A DNA stretch of 53,345 nt from CAYLMG01 sp964464635 (GCA_964464635.1 CAYXGT010000006.1:1-53345), one strand, 5' to 3'. Counted from the stretch's first letter, positions 41,838-50,995 are shown. Notes: generated by a model not told the origin, from the letters alone. A program made the numbers and translations.

Positions 41838-42839
41838 TTACTGTGTACTCTCGCTGTCGATGTTTTCTTTTTGTAATGATGCCTGACTAACCTGTGTTAT
41901 GTCAGTATTTTTTTGCTGACTTACGATTTCTTTGATTTCTATCGGTGCAGCTTGCCCGGAAACTGCCTGCTGTTCTCCTTTTGATTCGACGGTTTCTTCT
42001 TCACCTTGCTCGTCAGCTTTTTGCTCCTGCTCCATCTCAGCCGGTTCCGGTAATCGGCCGGTATGTATAATTTCCGCTACCGCTGCGTAATCCTGGGCAC
42101 CGTGACAATTCTTCTCGTACTCAAAAATCGTCTTGCCGTAGCTCGGAGCCTCTGCCAGCTTGATATTCCTGCGGACACTGACCGGCAGAATCTCTGCCTG
42201 CGACCACGCATAGCCGGCGCCGCGAGCGCTCGTCAAAAACTGCTCGATATCCGCCTTGACTTCGCCTGTCAGCGAAGCCCTGCTGTCGAACATACAGAGC
42301 AGCACCCATTTGACCTTAAGGTCCGGATTTATCCTTTTATTCACAAGCTCAACCGTTTGTAAAAGCTTGCCGAAACCCTGAAGCGCCAGAAAATGAGGCT
42401 GTATCGGTATCAATATCTCGTCTGTCGCAGCTAATGCATTTAACGTTAAGAGCCCCAGCGAAGGGGCACAGTCGATAATCAGGTAATCAAATTCCTGCTC
42501 ACTTGCCTCTATCGCCTCTCGAAGGATTGTCTCTCTGCCGACTATGCTCACAAGCTCGCTTTCTGCGCCGACAAGGTCGATATTAGCCGGCATCAGCCAA
42601 AGGTTCGCCCGAACCGGCATAAGTGACTCGTCGAACTTCGCCGATTGAGTCAGAAGCGCATACGAGCCGTTCTTTGCTTTCTCCGCATCAACGCCGAAAT
42701 GTATCGTCAGATGTGCCTGCGGGTCAAGGTCGATAACCACAACCTTCAAACCCATCTGCACAAGACCCGCAGCCATATTAACTGCGGTAGTTGTCTTGCC
42801 TACTCCCCCTTTTTGATTCAGTACCGATATCTTTCTCAT
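41838..42839 (-). CDS. ParA/Soj family ATPase with acidic C-terminal tail
   Basis: A 333-residue P-loop ATPase. NQKGGVGKTTT is the deviant Walker A of ParA, VVIDLDPQAH follows (switch I), and YLIIDCAPSLGLLTLNALAATDEILIPIQ contains Walker B. The ATPase fold ends near residue 255; a low-complexity Glu/Gln-rich tail (~75 residues) follows. No parB is near, so it may position something other than the chromosome, as MinD/ParA-like orphan proteins do. ATG 42839 is chosen; TTG 42848 is an alternative. nusB lies just upstream on the same strand. Confidence 0.85.
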   Translation of the reverse strand: MRKISVLNQKGGVGKTTTAVNMAAGLVQMGLKVVVIDLDPQAHLTIHFGVDAEKAKNGSYALLTQSAKFDESLMPVRANLWLMPANIDLVGAESELVSIVGRETILREAIEASEQEFDYLIIDCAPSLGLLTLNALAATDEILIPIQPHFLALQGFGKLLQTVELVNKRINPDLKVKWVLLCMFDSRASLTGEVKADIEQFLTSARGAGYAWSQAEILPVSVRRNIKLAEAPSYGKTIFEYEKNCHGAQDYAAVAEIIHTGRLPEPAEMEQEQKADEQGEEETVESKGEQQAVSGQAAPIEIKEIVSQQKNTDITQVSQASLQKENIDSESTQ

Positions 42840-42860
42840 CGCATCCAATTCGGTTTAGCT

Positions 42861-43289
42861 TTATTGCCCGGTCCTGGTATTTTGAGCCTCTATCTTCCTC
42901 AAGGCCGCATCGAGAACTCCGTTTATGAATGATGGTGACTTCTCACCGCCGAACTTCTTGGCAAGCTCTATTGCCTCATTGATTACAACCTTTGGAGGAA
43001 TATCGTTGCAGAATTTCAACTGGTACACTGCAAGTCTTAATATGCTTTTATCGACGAGACTCAGCCGGGACAGACCCCACTTTATTGTTGATTCTCCTAT
43101 AAGCTTGTCGCACTCTTTGACTTTCTCCCAGGTCTGCCTGCACCATTTCGACGCCAGTTCAACACTAATTTCTTCCTGCGAATTCTCAGCAAAAAAATCA
43201 TCTATACGCTCAAGCAGCTCTGCTCCCTGCACCTCAAGCTGATACAGGCCCTGTATCGCCAGCTCTCTGGCACGCGTCCTTTTATCCAC
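42861..43289 (-). CDS. nusB: Transcription antitermination factor NusB
   Basis: A ~142-residue all-helical protein. TRARELAIQGLYQLEVQG opens the NusB fold (R-x-x-A-R/A-L-Q-x-L-Y-x-x-E pattern) and LPxVVINEAIELAKKFGGEKSPSFINGVLDA closes it. NusB with S10 binds boxA RNA in rRNA leaders. GTG 43289 follows GAGG; the frame is open to 43475 but this part overlaps ribH and is a shadow. ribH-nusB order is common in bacteria; ParA follows. Confidence 0.9.
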   Translation of the reverse strand: MDKRTRARELAIQGLYQLEVQGAELLERIDDFFAENSQEEISVELASKWCRQTWEKVKECDKLIGESTIKWGLSRLSLVDKSILRLAVYQLKFCNDIPPKVVINEAIELAKKFGGEKSPSFINGVLDAALRKIEAQNTRTGQ

Positions 43290-43363
43290 TGCCGGACCTC
43301 GAATTTGTATATCCCTTAATAATTTACCCGTGCAACTGCTCGGCGAATACTGCAAAATCACAC

Positions 43364-43828
43364 TCAAATCTGGCTCATAACGCTTACCATTTCCATCGCT
43401 GCCTTCGCTGCATCTGTTCCCGCGTTGCCCATCTTCGTTCCTGCTCTTTCCACTGCCTGCTCCAACGTATCGCACGTCAGCACGCCGAATATTGCGGGCA
43501 CCTCACCCTCGTAATTAATCTGTCCTACCCCGCGTGAGACCTGCTGACAGACATACTCGTAATGGCTCGTCTGTCCGCGTATCGCGGCGCCGAGGCATAT
43601 AACCGCACCGTATTTGCCGCTGCCTGCAAGTTTCTTCGCAGTCTGTGTAATCTCGCATACACCCGGTACCCAAACTACCGTTAGCTGTTCATCCGATGCC
43701 CCGTGTCGGGCAAGGCAGTCTATTGCTCCGCCTAATAGCCGGCTCGTTACAAACTCGTTGAACCGGCTGACAACTATGGCATAATTTACTTTTCCCGCTG
43801 TTAAATGACCCTTTATTTCCTTAGCCAT
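43364..43828 (-). CDS. ribH: 6,7-dimethyl-8-ribityllumazine synthase
   Basis: A 154-residue enzyme for the penultimate step of riboflavin synthesis. NYAIVVSRFNEFVTSRLLGGAID is the start of the fold; VVWVPGVCEITQTAKKLAGSGKYGAVICLGAAIRGQTSHYEYVCQQ contains the substrate loop with the catalytic His (in TSHYEY). GVLTCDTLEQAVERAGTKMGNAG closes the site, where GNAG is nearly the usual GNKG. It precedes nusB by 74 bp on the same strand. A 465-bp spacer with a MITE-like element lies upstream. Confidence 0.95.
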   Translation of the reverse strand: MAKEIKGHLTAGKVNYAIVVSRFNEFVTSRLLGGAIDCLARHGASDEQLTVVWVPGVCEITQTAKKLAGSGKYGAVICLGAAIRGQTSHYEYVCQQVSRGVGQINYEGEVPAIFGVLTCDTLEQAVERAGTKMGNAGTDAAKAAMEMVSVMSQI

Positions 43829-44293
43829 ACTTCTTTCTCTCCCAAAATCTGACTCTATTATCTAATCTTAAATTGCTTTGTAGAAGACACTTTTACTGTC
43901 ATTCCCGCGAAAGCGGTAGTCCATTTCTTTGAAGGCTTAGATTCCACATCAAGTGTGGAATAACAGCCTAACAAGTTTCTTTGCTACAAAGCAATCTTAA
44001 ATCAGTTTTGCCTAAGTTTAATTGCCAATCACAAACCCGTTATTATAAGACTATCGAACGCACCTTTCCAGAAAAACACTCTTCCTTAAATCCCCCCAAC
44101 TCATCGTAAACTTGTCAAAATATGCGGTTAACTTTCTTAATTGTAAGAGCTTATAAGGAAAATTACCAGCAAAATTTTCGAACCATCGAAAAAGACAAAA
44201 CCTGACAAAAATCAGCTAACCTGCCGGCCGCCTATAGGCGATAACCTGTGGGGAACGGTTTTTTAACTTAAACCACAGGGATTACATAAACTT
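43829..44293. other. Gene-free spacer of 465 bp holding a MITE-like element
   Basis: No gene is seen between divergent ribH and the TPR gene. The left third (43865-44002) is a 120-bp inverted-repeat element flanked by 9-bp direct repeats. The remaining ~290 bp are AT-rich and end in a CCGCCTATAGGCGAT palindrome near 44228 and the leader of the TPR gene. Confidence 0.6.
43865..44002. mobile_element. 120-bp MITE-like element with 10-bp terminal inverted repeats and 9-bp target duplication
   Basis: TGCTTTGTAG (43874-43883) and CTACAAAGCA (43984-43993) are perfect inverted ends. ATCTTAAAT occurs on each side (43865-43873 and 43994-44002), the mark of a 9-bp target duplication. Inside are two palindromes, CCCGCGAAAGCGG near 43905 and TTCCACATCAAGTGTGGAA near 43951. 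There is no coding capacity, so it would depend on a transposase elsewhere. Confidence 0.7.
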
Positions 44294-45655
44294 ATGCTTT
44301 TTGATGAAATGACTTTTGGCGGCTATGACCAGGCCGAAAAAAAGGCCATAAAGGCCTTTCAGCTCTATGAGAATGGAAAGATTGAGCAGGCCATTGCAGA
44401 AATCGACAAGGCACTGGAAATAAATCCGGCAAATTCATCCTGGCACTTTGACAAGGCTCTTGCTCTCGATTCCTCAAGCCGTTTCGAGGATGCGATAAGC
44501 GAATATGAAATAGCCCTGTCTCTGAATCCGGATGACCTCGAAATATTAAATTCTCTCGCCGTCGATTATACAAGAATAGGCTACTATGACCTGGCCATTA
44601 CAACCTTTGAACATATACAAAAACTTGACCCCGACTTCGAGCCCTGTTATTGCAACCGCATCATTGCTTATACCGAAATGGGCCTTCACGACCTCGCAGA
44701 GCAGATGTTTTATCTCGCTCAGCAGATAAATCCTGACTGTCCTTTGTGCTACTATAACATTGGAAACAGCCTTTTCATCCAGCGCAAGTTCAAAAAAGCA
44801 GTCTCCTGCTGGAAAAAAACCGCACAGCTTGACCCCGCACACCCGCAGATACACTATCGTATCGCACAGGCATACCTGGCTCAGGATGATTTTGAGAATG
44901 CAAGAAAATACTTCCTGCAGGAGCTTCGGGAAAACCCCGGCAACATCGATGCCATTCTCGATTTCGGCCTGTTTCTGCTCCAGACCGCCGACCTCGAATC
45001 GGCAAAGGAAAAATTCAATAGAATCCTCGAGCTCCAGCCGGATTTCGCACCTGCCTTTTTTTACCTCGGGGAAATTGCTCTAAATAATAACGATTTCCAG
45101 AAGGCCTCTGAACTTTACAAAAAAGCTCTCGAAATTGATGCCGCACTCGTCGGCCCGAGGTATCGGCTGGCAATTTGCTGCCTGAACACAAAGGATAAAA
45201 ATAAGGCAAAGGCCTATCTGCTTGCGGAATTGCAGCTCACTCCCGGACATCCCGATGCTCTTGTCGCTATGAGCTCGATGTTCCTCGACCTTGGTGAAAT
45301 CGACTGCGCTGCAAATTGCTTATTGAGAGCAATCGACCTCGATTCCACCTGCGCCGACGCCTATTATTATCTCGGATGTATAGACATTATAAGAAAAAGA
45401 TTCGAAAACGCCGCACTCCTCTTTTTAAGCGCACTTGATATCGACCCGCAGCACACCGGTGCCCTGAAAAACCTCACCTGCCTTTATCTCAAAGCCTCGA
45501 AATTCGGCCAGGCCGACGAAAATCTCCGCAAAGCACTAAAGCTGGCTCCCGACGATAAACAGCTTAAAAAACTCGCCCGAGCTCTTGCCTTTAGAAGATT
45601 TGCTCAAAACATTACTGATTTCCTGTCCCGCCTGAAACCCTCACTCAAAAGATAA
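44294..45655 (+). CDS. TPR-repeat protein
   Basis: A 453-residue soluble protein made of about 11 tetratricopeptide repeats from residue ~15 to ~430. Canonical units such as ALEINPANSSWHFDKALALD, with the W/L-G-Y/F-A-P pattern of TPRs, follow each other without break. The C-terminal ~30 residues are basic. No signal peptide or catalytic motif. It is a scaffold for protein contacts, partner unknown. ATG 44294 is the first start after the spacer. It is followed 189 bp later by the PpiD-like gene. Confidence 0.85.
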   Translation: MLFDEMTFGGYDQAEKKAIKAFQLYENGKIEQAIAEIDKALEINPANSSWHFDKALALDSSSRFEDAISEYEIALSLNPDDLEILNSLAVDYTRIGYYDLAITTFEHIQKLDPDFEPCYCNRIIAYTEMGLHDLAEQMFYLAQQINPDCPLCYYNIGNSLFIQRKFKKAVSCWKKTAQLDPAHPQIHYRIAQAYLAQDDFENARKYFLQELRENPGNIDAILDFGLFLLQTADLESAKEKFNRILELQPDFAPAFFYLGEIALNNNDFQKASELYKKALEIDAALVGPRYRLAICCLNTKDKNKAKAYLLAELQLTPGHPDALVAMSSMFLDLGEIDCAANCLLRAIDLDSTCADAYYYLGCIDIIRKRFENAALLFLSALDIDPQHTGALKNLTCLYLKASKFGQADENLRKALKLAPDDKQLKKLARALAFRRFAQNITDFLSRLKPSLKR

Positions 45656-45844
45656 CTCTAACACCATCGATACCTGCCGAAATTCAGTTCTTTAATTTTC
45701 AGCCCCGGTTTCCTTAATTCTTTCTTCTCACTTCTCCCTTGAGCTCTCTGTTTTCAAATACCTATTTTTCTTGCAACACCAACGGATTACGATATACTGT
45801 ACAATTTCAAAAATAATGGCAGGCTAACGATTTGGAGTAAGACT

Positions 45845-48118
45845 ATGAACCTTATCAAATGGTTTCGAAAGAATCAGACAAAAATAATGGCCGTTGTTGT
45901 CGTAATATTACTCATCGGCTTTATCGGCGGCGCCGCGCTTCAGCAAATTCTCGAGCAGTTAGGTGGGGGCCGAAAAAAGCTAATCGCCTACTACGGTGAA
46001 AATAAAAAAATTACCATCTCCGACTATGAACGCGCCTATCGGGAGCTGCAGACACTCAAAATACTGAAAGTCCCTGTTATGCTCAGAAATCTGCCCCTGT
46101 TTACGCAATCCTATAAGCGGGTGCTCAACTTAAATACCTTGTTTCTCGCGGATGTGCTTTTTTCAGACACAAGCATCTCGCCAGCATCTTTCGCGTATAT
46201 CAAGCAGATAAGAGCTGCTCAGGCTTATACCATAAGCGACGAGCAATTAAACGAAACCTACAAATATCCCGATTCCGGCGTAACAATCTGGTTCCTGCTC
46301 AAAAGCGAAGCCGAACAGGCCGGAGTCAACACTTCAATCGAAGAAGCTAAAAGTTTCCTCGTAAGGTTGATTCCCCAGCTTTTCGAAGGCGCAAAATACA
46401 AGCAGGTAATGGATTATATTATAAATCCGCCCCCGCGGTCGCAAAGCGTCGGTATCCCTGAAAAAGAAATACTCCAAACCTTCGCCAGACTCCTGGACGT
46501 CATAGATTATTCGCAATTAATATGCTCAAGTGAAAATGTCACCGAGCAGCAGATAAAATATGACGTCTATCTCTCGCAGCAGACTATTGATACCGAATTC
46601 GTCAGAATCGCAGCCTCCGTTTTTACCGATGACATCGAAGAGCCGAACGATCCTCAAATCACAAGTCAGTTCGAAACGTACAAAGAATTCATCCCGGGAC
46701 GTCCAACCGATGACAATCCCTGCGGCTTCGGTTATATGCTGCCCGACAGAGTTGCTCTGCAGTACATCGTTGTAAGCCTCGAAGACATCGAACGGGTAAT
46801 CGAAAAACCAACACAGCAGCAGGCTCTGGATTTCTATCAAAGCAACAGGGACAGATTTACTCAGCAGGTCCCTTCCGACCCCAACGACCCGAACAGTGCA
46901 CCGACTACTCGCATTCAGACCTATCCCGAAGTTGCAGCCCTGATACTTGAAAAATTAAAGATAGACAGGATAGAATCGAAGGCGAACGAAATCCTCCAGA
47001 AGGCCAAATCACTTACAGAGGCCGAATTCGAGGCGGACACCGGCTCCGGCAAAATTACGAAAGAGCAGTTCGAAAAAATCGCCGGTAACTGCAAAAACTC
47101 TGCAGACAGGCTCAGCGAAGAGTACAAACTAAAAATCTACACCGGCCGTACAGGCCTGCTCAGCACCACTGACATTCAGAAGGACGAATATCTCGGAGGC
47201 CTTTTCCTCGAAGGTTACGGATACAATCCCCTGTATAATCCTAACAGAATCTGGCTGAATAGAATCGTCTTCGCTGTGGACGAAATCGCAACCAGCAGGC
47301 TCGGAGTTTTCGATGTCCAGAAACCGCAGATGTTCGAAAACATCGGACCGTTAAAAGATATCTCCGCTAATATAAGGGCTCTCGTCCGCATCGTACAGGC
47401 CGAAAAAACCGCGCCGCCCGAAAACGTTAATCTCACCTTCACAACCGAAACCCTCAGCCTTGATGAGCCGAACAATCAGGATGACCAGAATCTTTTCTCG
47501 GTAAGGCAAAAAGTCACCGAAGACCTCAAAAATCTGGCTGCAATGAAAATCGCAAAGCAAAAAGCTGATGATTTTAACGCTCTCGCCGCAGAAACCGACT
47601 GGCAAAACGCCGTAAATAAATTCAATCAGCTCTATCCCACGCCCGACAGCAACGAAGCTGACCCGAATAATTTCAGACTGATTACGAGTACCGGTATCCC
47701 CAGAATGACGAATATGCAGCTTAAAGTCTTCATTGAAAACGCCGCCGGCAATCCGGGCCTGCAGCCTCTGCTCGATAACCTTCAGGAGCAAAACCGCCTT
47801 ATCGAAAAGCTTTATTCTCTCGTCCCAACCGATGCAAACGCTCTGCCTACTCCCGCGCCTCCTGTCGAATTCAAATCCCAGATGAGCTATTACTGCATCA
47901 AAAAATTGACTATAAACCTTATCAACCAGGGCATCTACGAAGCTGAAAAGGCACCAAGAATGTATGAGCAGGACATCGCCCGCTCACAATCGATAGCCGC
48001 CGTACATTTTAATCCCGGATATATCCTGGAGCGTATGAATTACAAACAAGCCGGCAGCCGCACTGAGCCGACACCCGATGCCAATCAGCCTGCTGAAACT
48101 GAGGCAGGTACATTATGA
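45845..48118 (+). CDS. PpiD/SurA-like membrane-anchored periplasmic folding factor
   Basis: A 757-residue protein. A short cytosolic start, one membrane helix (~15-35) and a large periplasmic part that begins with a SurA_N-like helical region (KITISDYERAYRELQTLKIL; LADVLF). It resembles PpiD, which chaperones secreted proteins, but a clear parvulin PPIase domain is not visible. Proline- and Asn-rich loops (~480-560) follow. The stop overlaps the ATG of the next gene by 4 bases (ATGA). The long helical C-terminus (~600-757) has no assigned role. Confidence 0.7.
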   Translation: MNLIKWFRKNQTKIMAVVVVILLIGFIGGAALQQILEQLGGGRKKLIAYYGENKKITISDYERAYRELQTLKILKVPVMLRNLPLFTQSYKRVLNLNTLFLADVLFSDTSISPASFAYIKQIRAAQAYTISDEQLNETYKYPDSGVTIWFLLKSEAEQAGVNTSIEEAKSFLVRLIPQLFEGAKYKQVMDYIINPPPRSQSVGIPEKEILQTFARLLDVIDYSQLICSSENVTEQQIKYDVYLSQQTIDTEFVRIAASVFTDDIEEPNDPQITSQFETYKEFIPGRPTDDNPCGFGYMLPDRVALQYIVVSLEDIERVIEKPTQQQALDFYQSNRDRFTQQVPSDPNDPNSAPTTRIQTYPEVAALILEKLKIDRIESKANEILQKAKSLTEAEFEADTGSGKITKEQFEKIAGNCKNSADRLSEEYKLKIYTGRTGLLSTTDIQKDEYLGGLFLEGYGYNPLYNPNRIWLNRIVFAVDEIATSRLGVFDVQKPQMFENIGPLKDISANIRALVRIVQAEKTAPPENVNLTFTTETLSLDEPNNQDDQNLFSVRQKVTEDLKNLAAMKIAKQKADDFNALAAETDWQNAVNKFNQLYPTPDSNEADPNNFRLITSTGIPRMTNMQLKVFIENAAGNPGLQPLLDNLQEQNRLIEKLYSLVPTDANALPTPAPPVEFKSQMSYYCIKKLTINLINQGIYEAEKAPRMYEQDIARSQSIAAVHFNPGYILERMNYKQAGSRTEPTPDANQPAETEAGTL

Positions 48119-48522
48119 AACAAATGCAAAAACAATTATACCCTTTCTATCTCGTTCTCATCGCTCTTGCAGGCTGGATAATACCCGGTGCAGGCTATTT
48201 CCTGCTCGGTGAGAAAAAAAGGGCAATTATAATTTTTATTGCAATCACTCTGACTTTCACAATCGGAATTTATATCGCCTCTGTTAATATAATAGATTAC
48301 GTCAACGCAAAAGCCTGGTTCGCCGCACAGGTCATAAACTCTCCTCTGGTCATATTTCTCGGCTCAATCTCCACCGCCGCAGTTAACCCTGTCTATGGCA
48401 AACCTCACGATATAGGCCAGATATACACAGGCATCGCGGGCCTGCTCAATCTCTTATGTATCGTAAACTCGGTCCATTTCGGCTATACCAGAGCGATCAA
48501 ACCTGTTGGAGGAATCTCGTAA
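48115..48522 (+). CDS. Small multi-pass membrane protein (DUF6677-like)
   Basis: A 135-residue protein with about three or four hydrophobic helices. The N-terminal LIALAGWIIPGAGYFLLGEKKRAIIIFI resembles the DUF6677 family found in planctomycetes, where a Pro-Gly-rich first helix is followed by KRA. Its ATG overlaps the PpiD-like stop, so translation is coupled. An 81-residue membrane protein gene starts 2 bp after it. The trio may assist envelope protein handling, which is inference. Confidence 0.75.
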   Translation: MKQMQKQLYPFYLVLIALAGWIIPGAGYFLLGEKKRAIIIFIAITLTFTIGIYIASVNIIDYVNAKAWFAAQVINSPLVIFLGSISTAAVNPVYGKPHDIGQIYTGIAGLLNLLCIVNSVHFGYTRAIKPVGGIS

Positions 48523-48523
48523 A

Positions 48524-48769
48524 GTGATTTTGCACGAAATAATTGCCGGCTTCACTCATCCGATAAACATCGGCTCGACTCCTCAGTCTATGTTCTGGCT
48601 GTTCCCTCTTGCCGTTGCCGGCGTTATTGTTTACAAGGCTATGAAAATCAAACAAATCACTCTCAGCCGTTTTGTGAAGGAATTCGCCGCTCTCTTTTTA
48701 TTCCTCATAGGCCTGCTCATTCTAATAACACTCGCAATATACGCAATAGCACTAATCGCAACCACATAG
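48524..48769 (+). CDS. Small membrane protein following the DUF6677-like gene
   Basis: An 81-residue protein with two hydrophobic helices (~20-36 and ~49-78). GTG 48524 is chosen because GGAGG lies 11 bases upstream; TTG 48506 lies inside the preceding gene. No family is recognised. It overlaps nothing and directly ends the PpiD-like/DUF6677-like transcript. The spacer after it is repeat-rich. Confidence 0.65.
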   Translation: MILHEIIAGFTHPINIGSTPQSMFWLFPLAVAGVIVYKAMKIKQITLSRFVKEFAALFLFLIGLLILITLAIYAIALIATT

Positions 48770-49082
48770 CATAACCATCCTGGCCGTTATGTAGCACGGC
48801 CATCTTGCCCGTGTATCCCGCCCGTGCCTAAAATTCAACATTTTCCCTCATTTTTCCTTGCTCTCTTCTTGGGCATAATGATTTTAAGAAAAACCCGCTA
48901 ACAGTTTTTGGTTCATAGTTTGTATTCATTCCCCTTAGATTTCTTTACTTTTTAATAATCTGTGTAAATCCGTGTCTAATTAATTCGTGATTAGATTTTT
49001 TAACTATGTTGACAAGTTTCTCTTTTGCTTTTATCATGATTAGGTACTGGTTATTATAAAATTCTGCTGCCGGGAAAATACC
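48770..49082. repeat. Repeat-derived spacer before kdsB
   Basis: This 313-bp spacer has no gene. It contains the short hairpin TGGCCG/CGGCCA near 48780-48802, followed by CTTGCCCGTGTATCCCGCCCG, and a fragment of the AATCTGTGTAAATCCGTGT repeat (near 48956) that recurs at 49880 and 52780. Confidence 0.5.
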
Positions 49083-49859
49083 GTGAAAATTATAGTTTTT
49101 ATTCCTGCTCGTTACAGCTCTACAAGATTTCCTGGTAAAGTTCTCGCTAATGATACCGGCCGATTTCTCATTCAGCACACCTACGAGAGAGCTAAACTCG
49201 CCAAACTGCCGGATGATGTCCTCATTGCCGCTGATGATAAGCGCATCCTCGAAGCAGCCGAAACCTTCGGTGCCGATTGTGTTATGACGAGTCCCGATTG
49301 TAAAAGCGGCACCGACCGCATCGCTGAAGCCGTAGCAGAACTGGATTACGACATCATTATCAACGTGCAGGCCGACGAGCCGGAAATAGACCCCGCATAT
49401 ATTGACCTGCTCGCCCGGATTTTGCTCGATAATCCCGATGCACCAATGGCCACACTTGCAGCTCCTTTTGAAAATCCCGACCAGATTACCGACCCAAACA
49501 TTGTTAAGGTTGTAGTTACGAGCGACGAGCGACGAGCGACGAGCGACGCAGCCCATCGGGCGATATACTTTTCCCGCTTGCCGATTCCCTATGACAGGCA
49601 GAAGGGCGGTATAGGCCGAAAAGACTTGTACCTCAGGCATCTCGGCATTTATGCCTATCGAAAGGATTTTTTGTTGAAATTGACGAAGCTGCCGCAGACG
49701 CCGCTCGAAAAGACAGAAAAACTCGAGCAGTTGCGTGCAATTGAGAACGGTTTTGTTATTCTTGTTGCTCAGGTCGAGCGAACTGCTGATGGTATCGACA
49801 CTCCCGCCCAGTACGCAGAATTCGTAAAACGTTACAAAAAGACTACGGAGAAATTGTAA
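49083..49859 (+). CDS. kdsB: CMP-KDO synthetase with in-frame repeat insertion
   Basis: A 258-residue cytidylyltransferase. FIPARYSSTRFPGKVL is the CTP-binding start, INVQADEPEIDP carries the Mg2+ Asp, YFSRLPIPYDR and HLGIYAYRKDFL complete the family. It activates Kdo for lipopolysaccharide core synthesis, supporting an outer membrane. Between VKVV and AIYFSR, where the family has about 7 residues, ~15 are found: the extra part is coded by four ACGAGCG heptamers (49518-49545). The insertion keeps the frame. GTG start at 49083. It stands alone between repeat-rich spacers. Confidence 0.9.
   Translation: MKIIVFIPARYSSTRFPGKVLANDTGRFLIQHTYERAKLAKLPDDVLIAADDKRILEAAETFGADCVMTSPDCKSGTDRIAEAVAELDYDIIINVQADEPEIDPAYIDLLARILLDNPDAPMATLAAPFENPDQITDPNIVKVVVTSDERRATSDAAHRAIYFSRLPIPYDRQKGGIGRKDLYLRHLGIYAYRKDFLLKLTKLPQTPLEKTEKLEQLRAIENGFVILVAQVERTADGIDTPAQYAEFVKRYKKTTEKL
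49518..49548. repeat. Heptamer tandem repeat (ACGAGCG)x4 inside kdsB
   Basis: Four exact copies of ACGAGCG (49518-49545) plus a partial one. The complementary heptamer GTCGCTC, with variants, is repeated in the spacer at 50303-50330. Confidence 0.85.
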
Positions 49860-50751
49860 CCACGGATAAAAGTTAACCACGGATTTCACGGATTTACACG
49901 GATTTATTTCGATGACTTTGGTGTTCTTAGGATTTTTTGCTTTGAAAAGCAAGCTGTTCACACAAAAAATCCTTCGTCCACAAGAATGCTTTGCATTCTT
50001 ACATAGTAAGTCATCGAAGAGATTAAACTTATTCGCAAATGCGAAGATTTCATTGCAAAACAAAGCCAAATTCGGGGAAAACAAAGCCAATTTTGGCTCA
50101 AAATTGGGTTTGAATTGGCTTTGTTTGGCTTTGTTTTTTGGGACTGATTTTAAGCACTAAAATTTCATATGTCCTTGTATAATAAGAAGTTGTGTCATAT
50201 TGGACACTTAGTGAATTGGCTTTGTTTTGCATAAAAAGGTTTGATTTGTAGAGCTCTCTCGACAGATGTAGAGGTGTTTTTTGAGCAATTTGCTCAAAAA
50301 AAGTCGCTTGTCGCTCGTCTCTCGTCGCTGGATGGTGGAATTTTACCTGAAATAAAGGATTTTCGATACTGGATACTTCCGCCTTCGTCGAGACTTCGGA
50401 GGACAAGCGATACTCGTGATTATTAAACATCCGCTACTCCTTGTTAAGAAAGAGTTTACGAACTAAATTTTGACTTGGCCGACTGGCCGATGCTTGAGGA
50501 AATGTCCTCCCTACGTGTGTTTTCTAACACACAGAGGTATTGTATCAAAAAGGGCCGATTATTCAATAAAATAATAAATTTTTCACCGCTGAGGTCGCGG
50601 AGAACGCAGAGATAATTAAACACCGATAAACAAGGATTTTAGAAAGAAATTTTAGTTGATGTTTGGGGTGCTTAGAGAATAAAATAAACTGGTAAATATT
50701 AATAAAGATAAAGCGAACAAAATCTTCGTATATTAACATCAAGGATTTATT
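49860..50751. repeat. 892-bp repeat-rich spacer
   Basis: No intact gene is seen. From left: two copies of the CACGGATTT motif (49876-49905); a GGCTTTG/CAAAGCC-rich stretch (50055-50140) that translates on the minus strand to K-P-I-Q-T-Q-F-like peptides; a 25-bp palindrome TTTTTTGAGCAA-T-TTGCTCAAAAAA (50277-50301); heptamers GTCGCTT, GTCGCTC, GTCTCTC, GTCGCTG (50303-50330); CCGCCTTCGTCGAGACTTCGG (near 50381); and GCTGAGGTCGCGGAGAACGC near 50587. Such pieces also occur at 52.5-53.0 kb. Confidence 0.6.
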
Positions 50752-50983
50752 ATGAGCATATTGGCCACTGAAAGAACAGCAAAGCCTTTTCTTAAATGGG
50801 CTGGCGGAAAGAAACAACTAATTTCTGAAATAGAAAAACGGCTGCCCGTTGAAATTGAAAATGGGCAAATTGATACATGCATCGAGCCTTTCGTGGGAGG
50901 AGGTGCGGTATTTTTTTTATATCGCTCAGAAGTATGAAAATATCAGTATAATTTATTTATTTGACTAACTTAGAAATCTGATC
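50752..50983 (+). pseudogene. Dam-type (D12 class) adenine methyltransferase remnant, frameshifted
   Basis: ATG 50752 starts a frame with KPFLKWAGGKKQLISEIEKRLP, the AdoMet-site start of class D12 methyltransferases, then EPFVGGGAVF. The frame leaves homology at a run of eight T (50911-50918); with seven T it would continue FYIAQKYEN and then IYLFD, matching the family, until TAA at 50966. About 60 residues survive of ~270; the catalytic DPPY is gone. So the gene is truncated as well as frameshifted. A small ORF and a PLD nuclease gene follow. Confidence 0.75.
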
Positions 50984-50995
50984 CAAAATATTTTT

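Noticed and set aside
43290..43475. N-terminal extension of NusB
   Set aside because: It overlaps ribH coding sequence and is not NusB-like; GTG 43289 has a ribosome site.
48945..50090. A 381-codon minus-strand frame opposite kdsB and its flanks
   Set aside because: It is antisense to a clear kdsB and continues into repeat sequence; its product has no family character and is rich in Cys, Asn and Phe as shadows are.
50752..50937. Intact small protein at the Dam start
   Set aside because: The 61-codon product is plainly the truncated N-terminus of a D12 methyltransferase broken at an eight-T run.
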